A stretch of 64,000 nucleotides of DNA from assembly GCA_030272585.1 (NCBI GenBank), contig BSYQ01000006.1, forward strand, positions 1,637,001-1,701,000, in the 5' to 3' direction. The position numbers were made by a program, and so were the translations under genes. The notes below the pieces were generated by a model. The model was not told the origin of the DNA. It did no database searches and saw only the letters and a list, made by a program, of their open reading frames with translations. Position 1 is the first letter of the stretch. Every line of letters begins with the position of its first letter. The stretch comes from Bryopsis sp. KO-2023 (lineage: Eukaryota > Chlorophyta > Ulvophyceae > Bryopsidales > Bryopsidaceae). Shown here piece after piece: positions 23,535-34,680 of this stretch.

Positions 23535-24677
23535 TCAGCTTCCGGTTTGGGGGACTCCACCAATCGACACCACCGGATTCGCCTCTTTCGGAGGTATTCC
23601 CACCGCAATACCTTCCACCAACCCTGATTGATACTCTTTTCCATTCCCTTTACTGTTGGCACCCCCCCCATTCCCCCACTTTTCCGATTTTCCTGGTACC
23701 TCCACCGTCCCCACCGGATTTTGACTCTGTGCGTTCACCCCAACATTCACCTGAGCATTTCCAATCCCATTCCCAACACTCCCAACCCCTGGATTAGTAA
23801 TCATCCCATTCGCATCCCCCACAGATACAGAGGGCAGTCGACCCGGAGCCATTCCCCCTAAGCCCGGAGCTGCCAGAATTTGCCCCGGAGAGGGAATGGC
23901 CTCCGATGATCCAATTTTCCCTGGGGGCTGCGAAGTGGAAGTCAAATTCTGACCAGGGTTATTGCTGGTGTTGAACTGGCCGTTGGGATTTCCCATCATC
24001 ATTCCTGCCAAAGGATTGACCAACCCCACTGTGGATAGCCCAAGATTCACTGGGAGCCCATTATTGGGAGGAATTAAATTGGTGGGGGGCACTCTCACTG
24101 GCATGGCTCCTGGGATCAAACCCGGGAGGGGCATCGGGAAAAAGCCGTTGAAAGGAAGCGGAGGTAGGGCTGTTGGGGGCATCGGAAAGCCCAGAGGGGG
24201 AACCGGCATGAAGGGAGGGAATACGGCGTTCGAGCCGGGAGCGCCTTTCGGCAGCGACTTCTCCGCCAGCTCGACGTTCAGTCTCGCTGGCAGGGAAGGC
24301 ATTTGCCCCATCACCCCTTTCATAGACTTCATCTGCTCGAGAATCGAAACGATGTTGTCTCGAAACCGGCTGAGGAGAACGGAATTCTCTTGCACCTTAA
24401 GGAGCGTCATATTCTGCTTGATTTCGTTCAAAAATACATAGTTTTGTTCCAGCAAACGCGCGATGCTCCCTCCCAAAGTCCGGTTCGCCTCGCTTATCGA
24501 AGCAGGAATGGGCTCCGCGTTCGCTCCGCCGCCACTCTGGCCGACAGATTGTGCCCCAGGTGAGTTTCCTCCAGAGCCCAGACTCACTCCCCCGTTCGAG
24601 TGCCGCTCGACGCACGTTTTCTTGGGAGACCGCTCGTACTCATCCCGCCTCGACTTGGAACTGTCCTTCCTGTTCAT
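23535..24677 (-). CDS. Proline/glycine/asparagine-rich protein with conserved helical N-terminal block
   Basis: Intronless frame of 380 residues from ATG 24677. After a charged, disordered start (MNRKDSSKSRRDEYERSPKK) there is a helical block at about residues 70-140: RLLEQNYVFLNEIKQNM, ENSVLLSRFRDNIVSILEQM, KGVMGQMPSLPARLNVELAE. I recall a plant nuclear protein family with a similar 'N..I..IL..M..M.GIM..MPPLP...NE.LA' stretch, but this is unverified. The rest is Pro-rich (PFMPVPPLGFPMPPTALPPL) and then Gly/Asn/Gln-rich, likely disordered. No catalytic motif. Its 5' end lies 490 bases beyond the mTERF stop on the same strand. Confidence 0.7.
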   Translation of the reverse strand: MNRKDSSKSRRDEYERSPKKTCVERHSNGGVSLGSGGNSPGAQSVGQSGGGANAEPIPASISEANRTLGGSIARLLEQNYVFLNEIKQNMTLLKVQENSVLLSRFRDNIVSILEQMKSMKGVMGQMPSLPARLNVELAEKSLPKGAPGSNAVFPPFMPVPPLGFPMPPTALPPLPFNGFFPMPLPGLIPGAMPVRVPPTNLIPPNNGLPVNLGLSTVGLVNPLAGMMMGNPNGQFNTSNNPGQNLTSTSQPPGKIGSSEAIPSPGQILAAPGLGGMAPGRLPSVSVGDANGMITNPGVGSVGNGIGNAQVNVGVNAQSQNPVGTVEVPGKSEKWGNGGGANSKGNGKEYQSGLVEGIAVGIPPKEANPVVSIGGVPQTGS

Positions 24678-25125
24678 TCCGCCAAACTCCGATCCGAGGG
24701 CCCTTTTTCGACAGAAACTCCCAGCTGGCCTCCCCAGCGCAACAAGGGGCGGAAGGAGGACGGAGACTGCTGAATAGCCTCTAGAGGTCGCGTCAAAATT
24801 GATGAGAAATTCGGAAATTTCATTCTGGCTCGTTCACGGGGTGAAGCGACTTGTTTCGCTGGCTGCAATCGTTGAGGTTTTTTTCCATGTGAAGGCGAGG
24901 ATTTCCCCCCTAATCACCGTGACTAAATACCAGAGGGAGAATACAGCTTGAGTTTTTCTCGTTTTGTTTTAAGCAGCTGATTGCTTCCAGGGAACTCAGA
25001 AACAATATTCTCATCCACCCAATTTCCACTCTCCACAAGCAAAAAAAGTTTGCGATATGTGAATTCTCGTCTAAAATCTATCAGGAAGCCCCCACCCCCT
25101 TTCCTCATTCCCCAGAAAGACTCTG

Positions 25126-25156
<31 letters not shown>

Positions 25157-25167
25157 AAATCCAATTT
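24678..25167. other. Spacer between two minus-strand genes
   Basis: 490 bases that must hold the promoter of the proline-rich gene and the mTERF 3' UTR. A C-run/A-run (about 25130-25159) reads as T-run then G-run in the mTERF sense, shortly after its stop. Confidence 0.5.
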
Positions 25168-27563
25168 CTACTTGCCTGGTCCATAGAAGTTATACTTTCC
25201 CCCATGTATTTTCGACCATTGTTCTTTGAAAAGTGTGAATTCTTCGACCATCGTTCCGGCCACATTTTTGGCAAAATGCGCATCCCCACGATTAATGATC
25301 AATGACAACCTGGTGTTTTCCAAAGCTTCCGGCCTCTTGGATTTCAAATACATGAATCGGGGTCCGATCCATCCCGAAATCGAATAATCGAAGTACTGGG
25401 GGCAGTCCAATAGATCTTCTCCGATGCGGCGGCCTGACACCTTTGATAAAATGTCGAGTTTGGATCTCAAATTGGAAGTCCTGAAAAAAAATAAAAACAA
25501 AAAAACAGCCGGGTGACTCAACAGCAAGCACCGGATGACCAAACCTTGTTCGGATTTCCACCATGAACAAACCTCCCAAAGGGAGGGAAAAGGCGTGGAT
25601 GCCCATTCAATGTTGCAAGAACGATGGATAGGGTTTTCTGGGATGGATGAAATGAAGGGATTTCACCTTCGAGTGAGGATTTTTGGATATTTCTTAATCA
25701 ACTGGGCCGTATCAGATTCTGTGAGCTGCGTCAGCAGCAGTTCGACGTTCTGCTTCAGTTTGGAGGGATCGTTGATCAAAAGCTTCGCCTCCAGCTGGAT
25801 GCATCCTCGGACATCCGAGTCTGACAGCCCGACTGCTTCGGTGGCCTCCTCCACACCCTGCGATCAAATCAACAAACCAAAACACTTGAAAAAAAAGGCT
25901 GGAAAAACTGGGAAAAAATAAAGTTAATCCATAAATGCAAGATCTAGGCACACACCCACCCAGAAGCTCCGCTATTTTTAGATACCTTCAGCATTTCGGT
26001 CGGACGGCAGAACACACAGGGATAGCTAGTCACCATCATCAGCAAATCGTCCTGCATGGCGATCAAATCCACCAGCTGCTGAGTGTTTCGCTGGAGCTCC
26101 TGCAAGGAGAGCTGTAAAATCCCGGGCTCCCGGCAAACCATCTTGCAGATTTGAGTTTCGTGGATTTGCAACCGTTTCAAAACCTCGATCACAGTGGCCA
26201 CCTTTTTCCAATTTCCCGTCATCAGAAGCTGGGGGGAATCCACGATGATTCGAACCAGCGCTCTCCCTGCATTCGGACACTCCATCAGCAGGTCTTCTCA
26301 GCACATTGTTCTAAATTGTTTGATTTTTTTTGAGGAGAAATGAGCTGCTGCAGCTTGATATCTCACCCTTGATTTTTAGCCCTTCCAGCAATCGTACCAG
26401 GGGTGCCAACTCATCTTGCACTTCAGCGATCAATATTTCAGGGCAATTTTCAACTATGGATCCCAGATCCCTGGAAAAAAAGAAAAATGGGGAGAGGAAA
26501 CCCCAAAGATTCAAACTTTGATGGGTGACTCTATGAGATAATCAGCTTTCACGGATTATATTATAGAACCAAAAAGAAAATCCACAGAGCACCCATTGGT
26601 ACACATGCAATTTTCCAAGAAAGGTAGATTTCGGCTCCGGAGAGAAAGAATGTGAATTTAAAAGGAGATGCTATCCTGACACAGCATGATAACATTTTCC
26701 TATTTTCTATTTCCTATTTATTTATTTCCTATTTTTTCACTTTCCTTTTTCTCCACAGCTTTATGGCAGGGTTGAATGATGCATTGATCCTGACCTGATA
26801 GGAACTCCAGTCGCACACAGAAACTCCAGAACGTTTTCAGCATTGTCGATCCTGAAATCCCTCAAACGTGGATTCAGCTTGCCTCCCCTTTCGCTCCCCG
26901 TTTCTCTCCACCAGATCTGGGCTTTTTCCACCAAGTTCTGTACATTCTCCTTTTCGATGCCCAAACCCTCCAGCAGCTCGATCAATTCGGGATCGACTTC
27001 ATCCACAAATTCCACTTCTCGCTTTTTGGAGGGGCTCTTCCTTGCTGACTCTGAACTTGGAAGTTTTGATGGAGCGACATCATCTTGCGGAGCAGCGGTC
27101 GGGGGTTTGGATTTCAACTTGTTGCTGCTGGACTTATTTTGCAGTCTTTTTTCCAGGATTTTTCGCTTCCGTTCCGAGGTGGGGAGATCCTGCACAGGGG
27201 TCTTCTTCTTGGATTTTCGGGAATTTCTTTTCACGGCTTGGGCAAAGCACCTGGCCATGGAACCAAATCTCAATGCTGTGAAATCGTCAAATTCATGAAA
27301 CAAGAAGCCTGGAGCCATGAATTGCCTATTTTATTCAGGATCCGCAACCCTCTTCCCCCTCCCCCCCCCCAATAAAAGTTATAGGGGCTAAAAACTAAGA
27401 AAAAACAGTGTTTCTGAACACTCCGACCAGACCATTGATTCAGTGAGAGAACCAACCTGATAAAAAGTTGAAAAAAGTATCCAAGAAAAGAGGAGCATCT
27501 TTCTGCCAGAAATTTCAGTGGATTGGCCTACCTTGTCGAGAATCTGCAGAAGACTGTGGCCAT
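25168..27563 (-). CDS. mTERF-family organellar nucleic-acid-binding protein
   Basis: Six exons: 27563-27532, 27268-26795, 26470-26367, 26296-25986, 25857-25667, 25480-25168; 474 residues. mTERF proteins bind organellar DNA or RNA through stacked three-helix repeats and affect transcription, splicing or translation. Visible repeats include LGSIVENCPEILIAEVQDEL, VRIIVDSPQLLM, MVCREPGILQLSLQEL, MMVTSYPCVFCRPTEMLK, LIKKYPKILTRR, and the diagnostic C-terminal LLDCPQYFDYSISGWIGPRF. The tiny first exon encodes MATVFCRFSTR, which splices to FGSMARCFAQAVKRNSRK, a basic acid-free presequence suited to mitochondria or plastids. An alternative unspliced start exists at 27318. A Lys/Ser-rich linker precedes the repeats. 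The gene is head-to-head with the M16 peptidase gene, 191 bases apart. Confidence 0.88.
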
Positions 27564-27754
27564 TCGCTTTCCCAAAATGAACAATTTCGTTATTTTTTCA
27601 GAATTTCATCCGATCCACTCATTCGACGCCAGCGCCCGATTTCGACAAGAAAAGAAAAAAAAATATATATATCCAAAAGCAGCAGGAAACAGCAAGGATC
27701 GCTTAATAGATTTTACTTGCTCCATCGATCACATCCATTTCCCCTCTTTCTGGT
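27564..27754. promoter_or_regulatory. Short bidirectional promoter, mTERF / M16 peptidase
   Basis: Only 191 bases separate the two divergent start codons, so both promoters and 5' UTRs must share this space. An A-rich/TA-rich segment (aaaaaaatatatatatcc, 27656-27673) lies in the middle. That it acts as a promoter is inferred from position. Confidence 0.55.
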
Positions 27755-30700
27755 ATGTTGATTCGGAACGAAAGGCTGCTGGTGGAGAAGGGGTGGGGGA
27801 CCCCATTCGTTCGCTCGCCGGCACGGAAGCTTCGAGCAGGGCGTTGTTGCTGTGATGGCGGCGGGATGCCTGCTCCGAGTCGACGAGACCTGTTATTGAC
27901 TGGCGTTGGGATTGGGGGCGCCACCACGATGGCCGATTTCCCCAGTTTGGCATTGGATTCTCGACAGACGGGGGGTGGGTGCCATACAACATTGGTGGAA
28001 ATTCTCACCATGCAGCTAATGGTGGAAATCTGCCAGTAAAAAAATCCTTTCCTCAGAAGAAAACACTCCGCATGAAAGGACATTAAAAAAAGAATCCAAA
28101 TGGAAAGGCATCAAAAATAGAACAGATTTAGTGGGGATACAGTTGGTCGAACAAGAATATTGGAAAAAGCATCATTCACTGGTGTTTTTTAAATTGAAAC
28201 ACGGGTTCTATATTAGGCATTGCCAGCGTTTCAACATCAAATATGCATGATCGATTCAGCGCTATGTTTTCTCTTTGCATCTTAAAAAAAATGTTTTTTT
28301 TTTTCTTTTTTTTCGTTCTGTGGGTAGTGGACTCTCTGCGGAAAACCTTGGAGGATGCGATTTCAGAATTCACGCTTCCTAATGGGTTGCATTTCATCAT
28401 AATGGAAAGACACGTGGGGCCGGTTGTGAGTTGCCATTCATTCGTGGATGCTGGAGCTTTCGACGAACAGGATGGGAAAACTGGTAGGAGCGGCAAATTA
28501 AAATTTCCTTGAATAAAAGAAAAAAAAAAAGAAAAAAAAAAGAAAGCCCGTGTTGGTCGAATCACCGAGGTCAAAAATGAAAAGAAAGAAACAAAACCAC
28601 ACACACCAGGGAATGCTCCTGTGAATTTTGATTATGGGAAAGTGAGGATTAAATTGAAAAAGAAAAGGGTGTGTTTTCAGGGGTTGCGCATTTGTTAGAG
28701 CATATGATGTTCAAGGGAACGAAAACTCTTGGAGTTGCCGATTATCGAATGGAGGAATCTCTGCTTAATTCTCTCGATGAAGGTAGCACCATGTGGAAGC
28801 TGAAAAAATAAAAAATAATAATAATGATAAAATAGTGGTGGTGTTTTTTTTGAACTTAATGACTGCAAGAACTGAACAGCTTTGATAGAGAGGATGGTTG
28901 ATCAAATAAATTAAAACAAAAAATAAAATATTAAGGTTTTGGTTGTGTTGGAGTGGCGGGTCATGTTACTAATTTGAAAAGTGGATAGGCTACACGAGGC
29001 TTTCAGGCTCGATGTAACCAATAAATAATTTAAAAAAATATAAATAAATAAAATCTCTTCAGTAAATTTCTTACTTTCGTGCTGTGTGTTTTCCCTGACA
29101 AGTTTTCTATGAGCAACAAGCAGCCCTGAGAGAGGGTCGAACAGCACAGGCACGCAAACTAACCAAAATCTTCGAGCAACTCCAGGTAACCCCCTCGATG
29201 ATAGGTGGATATTTTGCCACTTCATCAAATTTCCACCAAATTTCCTACTGTTGGACATTGTTGATTTAAAAAACGCATATCCATGGACATTCGATTGAGG
29301 TCGGTCGAAGCCCGACTCTCGAGTTATTCACCCAAGAAAATTTTCTGCACTGGTGAAATAGATGTCCTCTATAGTTTCTTTCAGAAACTAACGATCTTAA
29401 AACAAAAAAAAATACTATTTGGTTAATTGACAAGAAACCACCACATATTTTTCCATCAGCCAGAAACCAGGCATCCTTCTTTTCTCTGTGGATGCATTTT
29501 GGACTAAAGTTTGTGTGGCGTTCAGGTGGAGGCTGCAAAACCGGTCGTCCCGAATGCTTTCGGAGCACTGATGGAAGAAGAGGTAAGCATAGTTATCTTG
29601 TTGGTTTATGGAAAGTTTTCATTTTTTTCACCGCAGCCCACATCTCCTTGAAAGTCACCTTGTAAAAAGATCTAAAAATGGAAAAGAGCAAGGCCCCAGG
29701 GGTTAATTTTTTGCTTTCTGAGCGGTTTTTGATCACTCTTTGGAGATTTCGACTAATTCTTTTTTTGTTCTTTTTCTTTGCTTGAAAATTTTCCAGGGAG
29801 CTGTTGGGGTGAACGCTGCAACCGGCCACGATTCCACCACCTACTTTATGGCCCTACCGTCCAATAAGTTGGAGCTGTGGTTTGCTGCAGAATCTGACAG
29901 ACTCATGGTGACTGACCAGCTGCATCATTCTCTCTGCTAATGTCCCCGATGATATTCTGTGCTCCGTTTTCTTTTGTTTCTTTTTTCCCCTCCATCAAAA
30001 ACCAAGTTGAAAAAACTCTTTTTTTTTTTTTTAAAGCCAGAAAGGGTTAAAAAAAGGGGTTGATTTTTTTTTTTTTGCGACGCAGAATCCTGTGTTCCGT
30101 GAGCTCTACAGTGAAAAACGAGTCGTTTCCGAAGAAAGGCAGCTCAGGGTTGACAGTTCTCCTCTCGGAAAATTCCAAGAAGATTTTCGAGCAGCGGCCC
30201 TGTCCAATAATTACAGACGGTACATCCTTGACCTCTCTGTTTACCCCCCTGTGTGCTTCTGAGAATTTTTTCTTCCTGTATACTTTGACCCAATTATTCA
30301 ATATGTAGGGTTTTTTTTGTGCCATTGCTGAGTTTCTGAGCTCAATTGTCTGTTCTGTATGTCACCTCATTGTTTCGTTTCAATTTTTATTTTATTTTAT
30401 TTCATTTTTTTTTTTTTTGGTGGGGGGGGGATGGGGCCCAACATCAGCATCAACATTTCTGAAAAGGAACATACAGACACCAGTGAGGGGAGGTGTCTTT
30501 TTCTTTTTCTTTCTTCTTTTTCTTTCTCTCTTTTTTTCTGCCAGAAAACAGCGATGGAAATATCAGCAGTAGCAGACCGTTGAGCAGTGGATCACCCTTT
30601 CCCAGTTTCTTGAAATTTGCCTTGCCATTTGTATGTGTTTAAAAAATATAAACAAAGTATGGAATTTCAAAACGGATGCAGGCCAGTGATCGGCTACCAA

Positions 30701-32474
30701 CGAGATATCGATGGACTTGGAAGGAAGGAGGCCACTGAGTTTTTTGAACAACACTACAACCCTCTGAACGTCACGATGAGCATTGTCGGGGATGTCAATC
30801 CAGAGGAAACCTACAGACTCGCCGAGCGATATTTCGGCGATTGGCAAGCCCCCGTTGGATGGGAAAAGGCCTCTGGAGCGAAAACGGACGAACCACTCGC
30901 CATCCCTGAGGTAGGAATGGAAAACCCACCCAAGGGCTAGCTTATTATGTCTTTTTTTTTTAACTTCAAATTTGGGAATGTTTTACCCCCCCCCCCCCCT
31001 TGTTTCTTGTGCGTGCGAGTAAAAAAGTATAAAAAATTAAGAAGAAAAAAAAAATAACAATCATTCTATTTTATAATTATGAATATATATTATGGCTGGC
31101 TCTATTCCTGCTTCTCGATGGGTGTTTTTTTTTTTTTTGGGTTATGTATCACTTTTCCCCGAGCTTTCTCAGGCTGTGGCATCAGGGGATCTCACAGAAT
31201 ACAAACGAGTCGGAAGGACAGGTCCAGTTTCCCTTTTGGCATTCTACAGGCCATCCTTGCTGGGGCCAGAGGGAGTGGTGCTGGATGCAGTCAGCGAGCT
31301 GTTGGCTGGCGGCCGGACGTCCAGACTGACCAGAGAGCTGGTTCAAACAGGGAAAGCTGTGTCTGCCAGTTTGGTGGTGGAGTACCCTGGTAACAAGCAT
31401 CCCGGGCTGGTGGTGGCCTTTGGAATTCCCGGTGAAGGTGGGTTCATTATGCTTTCGATGTTCGGAGAACGGTGTTGGTTATCCGGATGTCCAGCAGAGC
31501 ATTTGCAAGAAAAAATCGTTGAATTTACCCTTTTTTTCCCAAAATTGTTGAGGTGCTGTGGTGGCCACAAGGAATGTGCATGAATGAGAATGTGGCGGCT
31601 CGACTTTCAATGATTCAGATTTGAAGAAGGTTTTTTTTGGAACGCTCGCTTCACAGAAGTCTTAAATTGAAATCACTGAATTCCCTCCCGATCACCCACC
31701 CACTCATGACTGCCTCCATCATTTACCCTTTCCTCAACAGTATAAACTTTTTAGCCCTTTTCTTATTAAGAATATATTCTAAAACATGTAGCTGTTGAGT
31801 TGGTCGATCCAGTATTCATCCAGGAAAGGTTAGGGGAAAATTGACCACCTAAACGAATGGATGGCCAGTTTTCCCGTTGTAGGGGTTTTTCGACCTGTTT
31901 TTCTTGCATACTTCAGGATTGAGCGTGGAGGATATATCAAATGAACTTCAGCAGAAGCTGACAGGACTGGCCAATTCCGACATCACCCCCCAGGAGCTGA
32001 CTAAACTCAGAAAGGTAAGAACCCCTTCCAGCAACCGAAAAGTATGAAAGCCAAATAATTTTAAAATCCTGTGAATTTTTTCCAGTGGCTGGATGTTAAT
32101 TGCCGTTGCATTTGGAAAACGCAATATATACATATGCATATATACATTATATAGCTTTCGTGGGCCCCTCCCCACACCCCCCCCCCCCCCCGCCAAAGCC
32201 ATCCTGACAAAGTTCAGCAAGTGTTCTATTTGGTAGATTCAACATCGGTGTATTGAATTTGCAGTCGCTACGGTACGATCTGTTCCAATTGCTGAGAAGC
32301 AACTCTTCGCTGGCTGCCGTTCTGACCCAATACCACGCATTCCAAGGGAATTGGAGGGTGATGCTGGACGAACTGGACGCCAGAGAGTCCATGACAGCCA
32401 ATCAAATCCAAGACGTGTGTTCCCAAATCTTTGTTGAATCCAATTGTTTCAAAGGCTTTGTCCTCAAAGCATGA
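27755..32474 (+). CDS. M16 zinc metallopeptidase with twin-arginine thylakoid-type signal
   Basis: Eleven exons: 27755-27974, 28328-28483, 28681-28782, 29103-29185, 29526-29582, 29797-29907, 30086-30219, 30682-30910, 31173-31437, 31917-32014, 32265-32474; 554 residues. It is most like single-chain bacterial/cyanobacterial M16 enzymes. The inverted zinc motif HLLEH is at residues 129-133 (GVAHLLEHMMFKGTKT); the third ligand is likely in RVVSEERQLRVDSSPLG near 259. About 45 residues rich in Glu/Gln are inserted between them, as in cyanobacterial relatives. The C-terminal inactive-type M16 half has RPVIGYQRDIDGL, FFEQHYNPLNVTMSIVGDV and LAGGRTSRLTRELV. The first exon encodes a basic leader and then SRRDLLLTGVGIGGA, a twin-arginine motif with a hydrophobic core, followed by SLALDS. 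That suggests import into the plastid and Tat export to the thylakoid lumen, which is inferred. An alternative donor at 31431/31432 keeps phase. Confidence 0.9.
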
Positions 32475-34014
32475 CTAAAGCCTGTGTTGGAAATCTGCCT
32501 CGTGTGAAAAAAGTAACTGGGCTATGAACAAGCTGGGTTGAAGATGGGTTCGGTGTTGAACCCCCACCCCCCCCTTTCCTGTTAGTAGGGGGCGAAAACG
32601 GAGGAATTTTTGTAAACTAGAATGTCGATGGCCTTGCCATTCTTTTATTGTTTTACATGTAATTCGCTGTTGTCTTTTTCCTTGAGACATGCAATCAGGC
32701 CCAGCCTTGGAAGTCGCTCAGGTAGACTCACTGCAATTCACATTCCATTTGAATAGATTAGGTTTGCTGAGAACGACCGAAGCCAGGGACTAGCACCACT
32801 CAAGATATGATGTCTTTTTTCTTTTTGGGCGATTAAATTCAATGGAATGTCAATATATTAAAACATTCCTTGGAACACACATTCGCTTAGATTAAGTATG
32901 CATGACTTGAAAAACTTGCCCAATTCTGTCATTAATCCTGTTCAACAAATGAGAAACATTCTCTTTTTCCTTTCAGAAAAAAAAAAAGCAAAGCAAAGCA
33001 AAGCAAAGCAAAGCAAAGCAAAGCAAAGCAAAGCAAAGCAAAGCAAAGCAAAGCAAAGCAAAGCAAAGCAAAGCAAAGCAAAGCAAAGCAAAGCAAAGCA
33101 AAAGCTTGCAAAGTACACATGGAAATCGACAGCTTTTGCCAAGCTGGGTCAACCCATGCGACATATGAAGGCAAAAAATCGCCGAAAAGGTCGGAAATAA
33201 CCCGCTGGCTCGTTCTTACAAACAAGGGTGACGAGTTGTTGGTGACCCGACAATTCAAAAATGAATAATTTTGATCCGTGTGGAAGAGTGTAATTTATGC
33301 CAGCATGGTGGCGGCAGGATCGAGTAAGACATGAGAACAGTGTGGATTGGTGTGGGTGAACTGGACTTCGTGTGAAGGGTATTGGATCAAGGAACAGTTG
33401 AGGATCTTTGGGGTATTTATGGCTGAACGTTTTTGTTTCACTTTGTGTAAGACTTGTGCTTCGACGGAAGTATATGTGTCGCGTTCTTCGCATATTGTGT
33501 TTTCCAAAGGTCGAATAAAACTGTTTGACGAGGATGCCCTTGTGGTCATAATCGACGTATGGAGATTTGATGTGGTGGTTTCCTGGAGGGGTTTGTGTTG
33601 GGTCCAGGCTGGGTTTGTCCTCCCGTTTGGAATTTGGCTCCCAAAAGGGTCGAAAGGAAGGAGGGTTGATCCACAGAAATGACAAAGCACGTCACATAAC
33701 CGAAGTCTGTTACGAAACACGTTGTGGTCTGGATGTCCGACATACAGCCAATAGAGGGGGGAAGGGTGTAGCAACTAGCGGGTTGGACCTGCGCGACCGA
33801 AGGCGCAGCGGCGCGACGAGTGACCGTTTCAGATTAGCGCGCCGCCAGTCGGGCCGCGACGCGGCCTGTTTTGGAGCAGAATTAATTGTGAGCCGTTGAA
33901 CCACCACACCAGCCCCGACTGTCATGCACGCACGTTTTGGGGAAGCTACCTGCACAGAGTGTGGCGCCCCTGGATGTGAACATTGATCCTTCACCATCAC
34001 AACACTTTTTTAGC
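32475..34014. other. Spacer with pentanucleotide repeat and GC-rich patch
   Basis: About 1.5 kb past the M16 gene. It holds the (GCAAA)n array annotated separately. From 33770 to 33870 GC and CpG content rise, with open frames on both strands, and this could be a promoter or an unrecognised exon of the next gene. I could not fix a model. Confidence 0.4.
32988..33103. repeat. Perfect (GCAAA)n pentanucleotide array, about 23 units
   Basis: Uninterrupted gcaaa units follow a poly-A run and end at aaagcttgc. The reverse frames translate to Phe/Ala/Leu/Cys repeats, which are not genuine proteins. Confidence 0.97.
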
Positions 34015-34680
34015 AGCGCTGGAACGGGCGAGGTGGAGGAGAGCCCAAGAGTTGAAGGTGGTAGAAAACGGTGAGGATCACGTGCATCGAAAATATGAAC
34101 CTGCTACACCCTCGCTTAAACGCAGGTATGACTTGCATACGTTAGCCGCAACGAGTGCTTCCTTGTTTTGATGACTCTCAGAGCCAAGAAACTGAGGGTG
34201 GCGAGATGCTGGCCGGCGAGCCATCGTCTCCTTGTGTTGACAGAAACGTCCGCAGCAAATTCAGTCACAAGCGTTGCGATGCAAAACGAAGCTCGAAACC
34301 ACTCACGTCTTGTCCGCTGGCTCACTCAGCGAAGTCCTCTTTTACTTAGAAACGCTGCTGCCCTCGGAACACCGCGCGCCGATCGGTTTGGGAAGCTGCT
34401 CAAGTGTTCGGCAATAGAGTGTCGTATTGAATCTTCTTCTCGTTTTCGGGTGCAGATGGGCGACAAAGTCGACCCTTCATTGAAAATCGAAACCGGCAAG
34501 CACGATTCATCAGCTACGTCGGAGACTCCATGCCAGGGGGTGGAATTGACGCAAGTTTTCAAGCTGGCCGCTCAGAGAATGAACGATCCTCATCGGGTTC
34601 TTTACGTGCCGATTTCCCCACCCACGACAGGAGTGCCCAGTCAGACACTGGACGATGAACCTCCGAAGATGCCAGATTAA
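34015..34680 (+). CDS. Uncertain small gene, C-terminal exon best supported
   Basis: The clearest piece is 34455-34680: a good acceptor (tttcgggtgcag), then MGDKVDPSLKIETGKHDSS... ending PSQTLDDEPPKMPD and TAA. Its frame stays open back to 34168. An upstream exon-like stretch, 34015-34071, has an acceptor (ttttttag) and a donor (g|gtgagg) and encodes ALERARWRRAQELKVVENG. A splice from it to 34188 keeps phase but uses a weak acceptor. A competing frame at 34170-34300 (SQSQETEGGEMLAGE) also looks protein-like. I do not recognise a family; the product would be basic then Pro/Asp-rich. Confidence 0.35.

Noticed and set aside
23962..24441. 159-codon Gly-rich plus-strand frame
   Set aside because: Antisense shadow of the Pro-rich protein gene.
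32932..33258. Phe/Ala/Leu/Cys-rich proteins on the minus strand
   Set aside because: They are translations of the GCAAA repeat in several frames.
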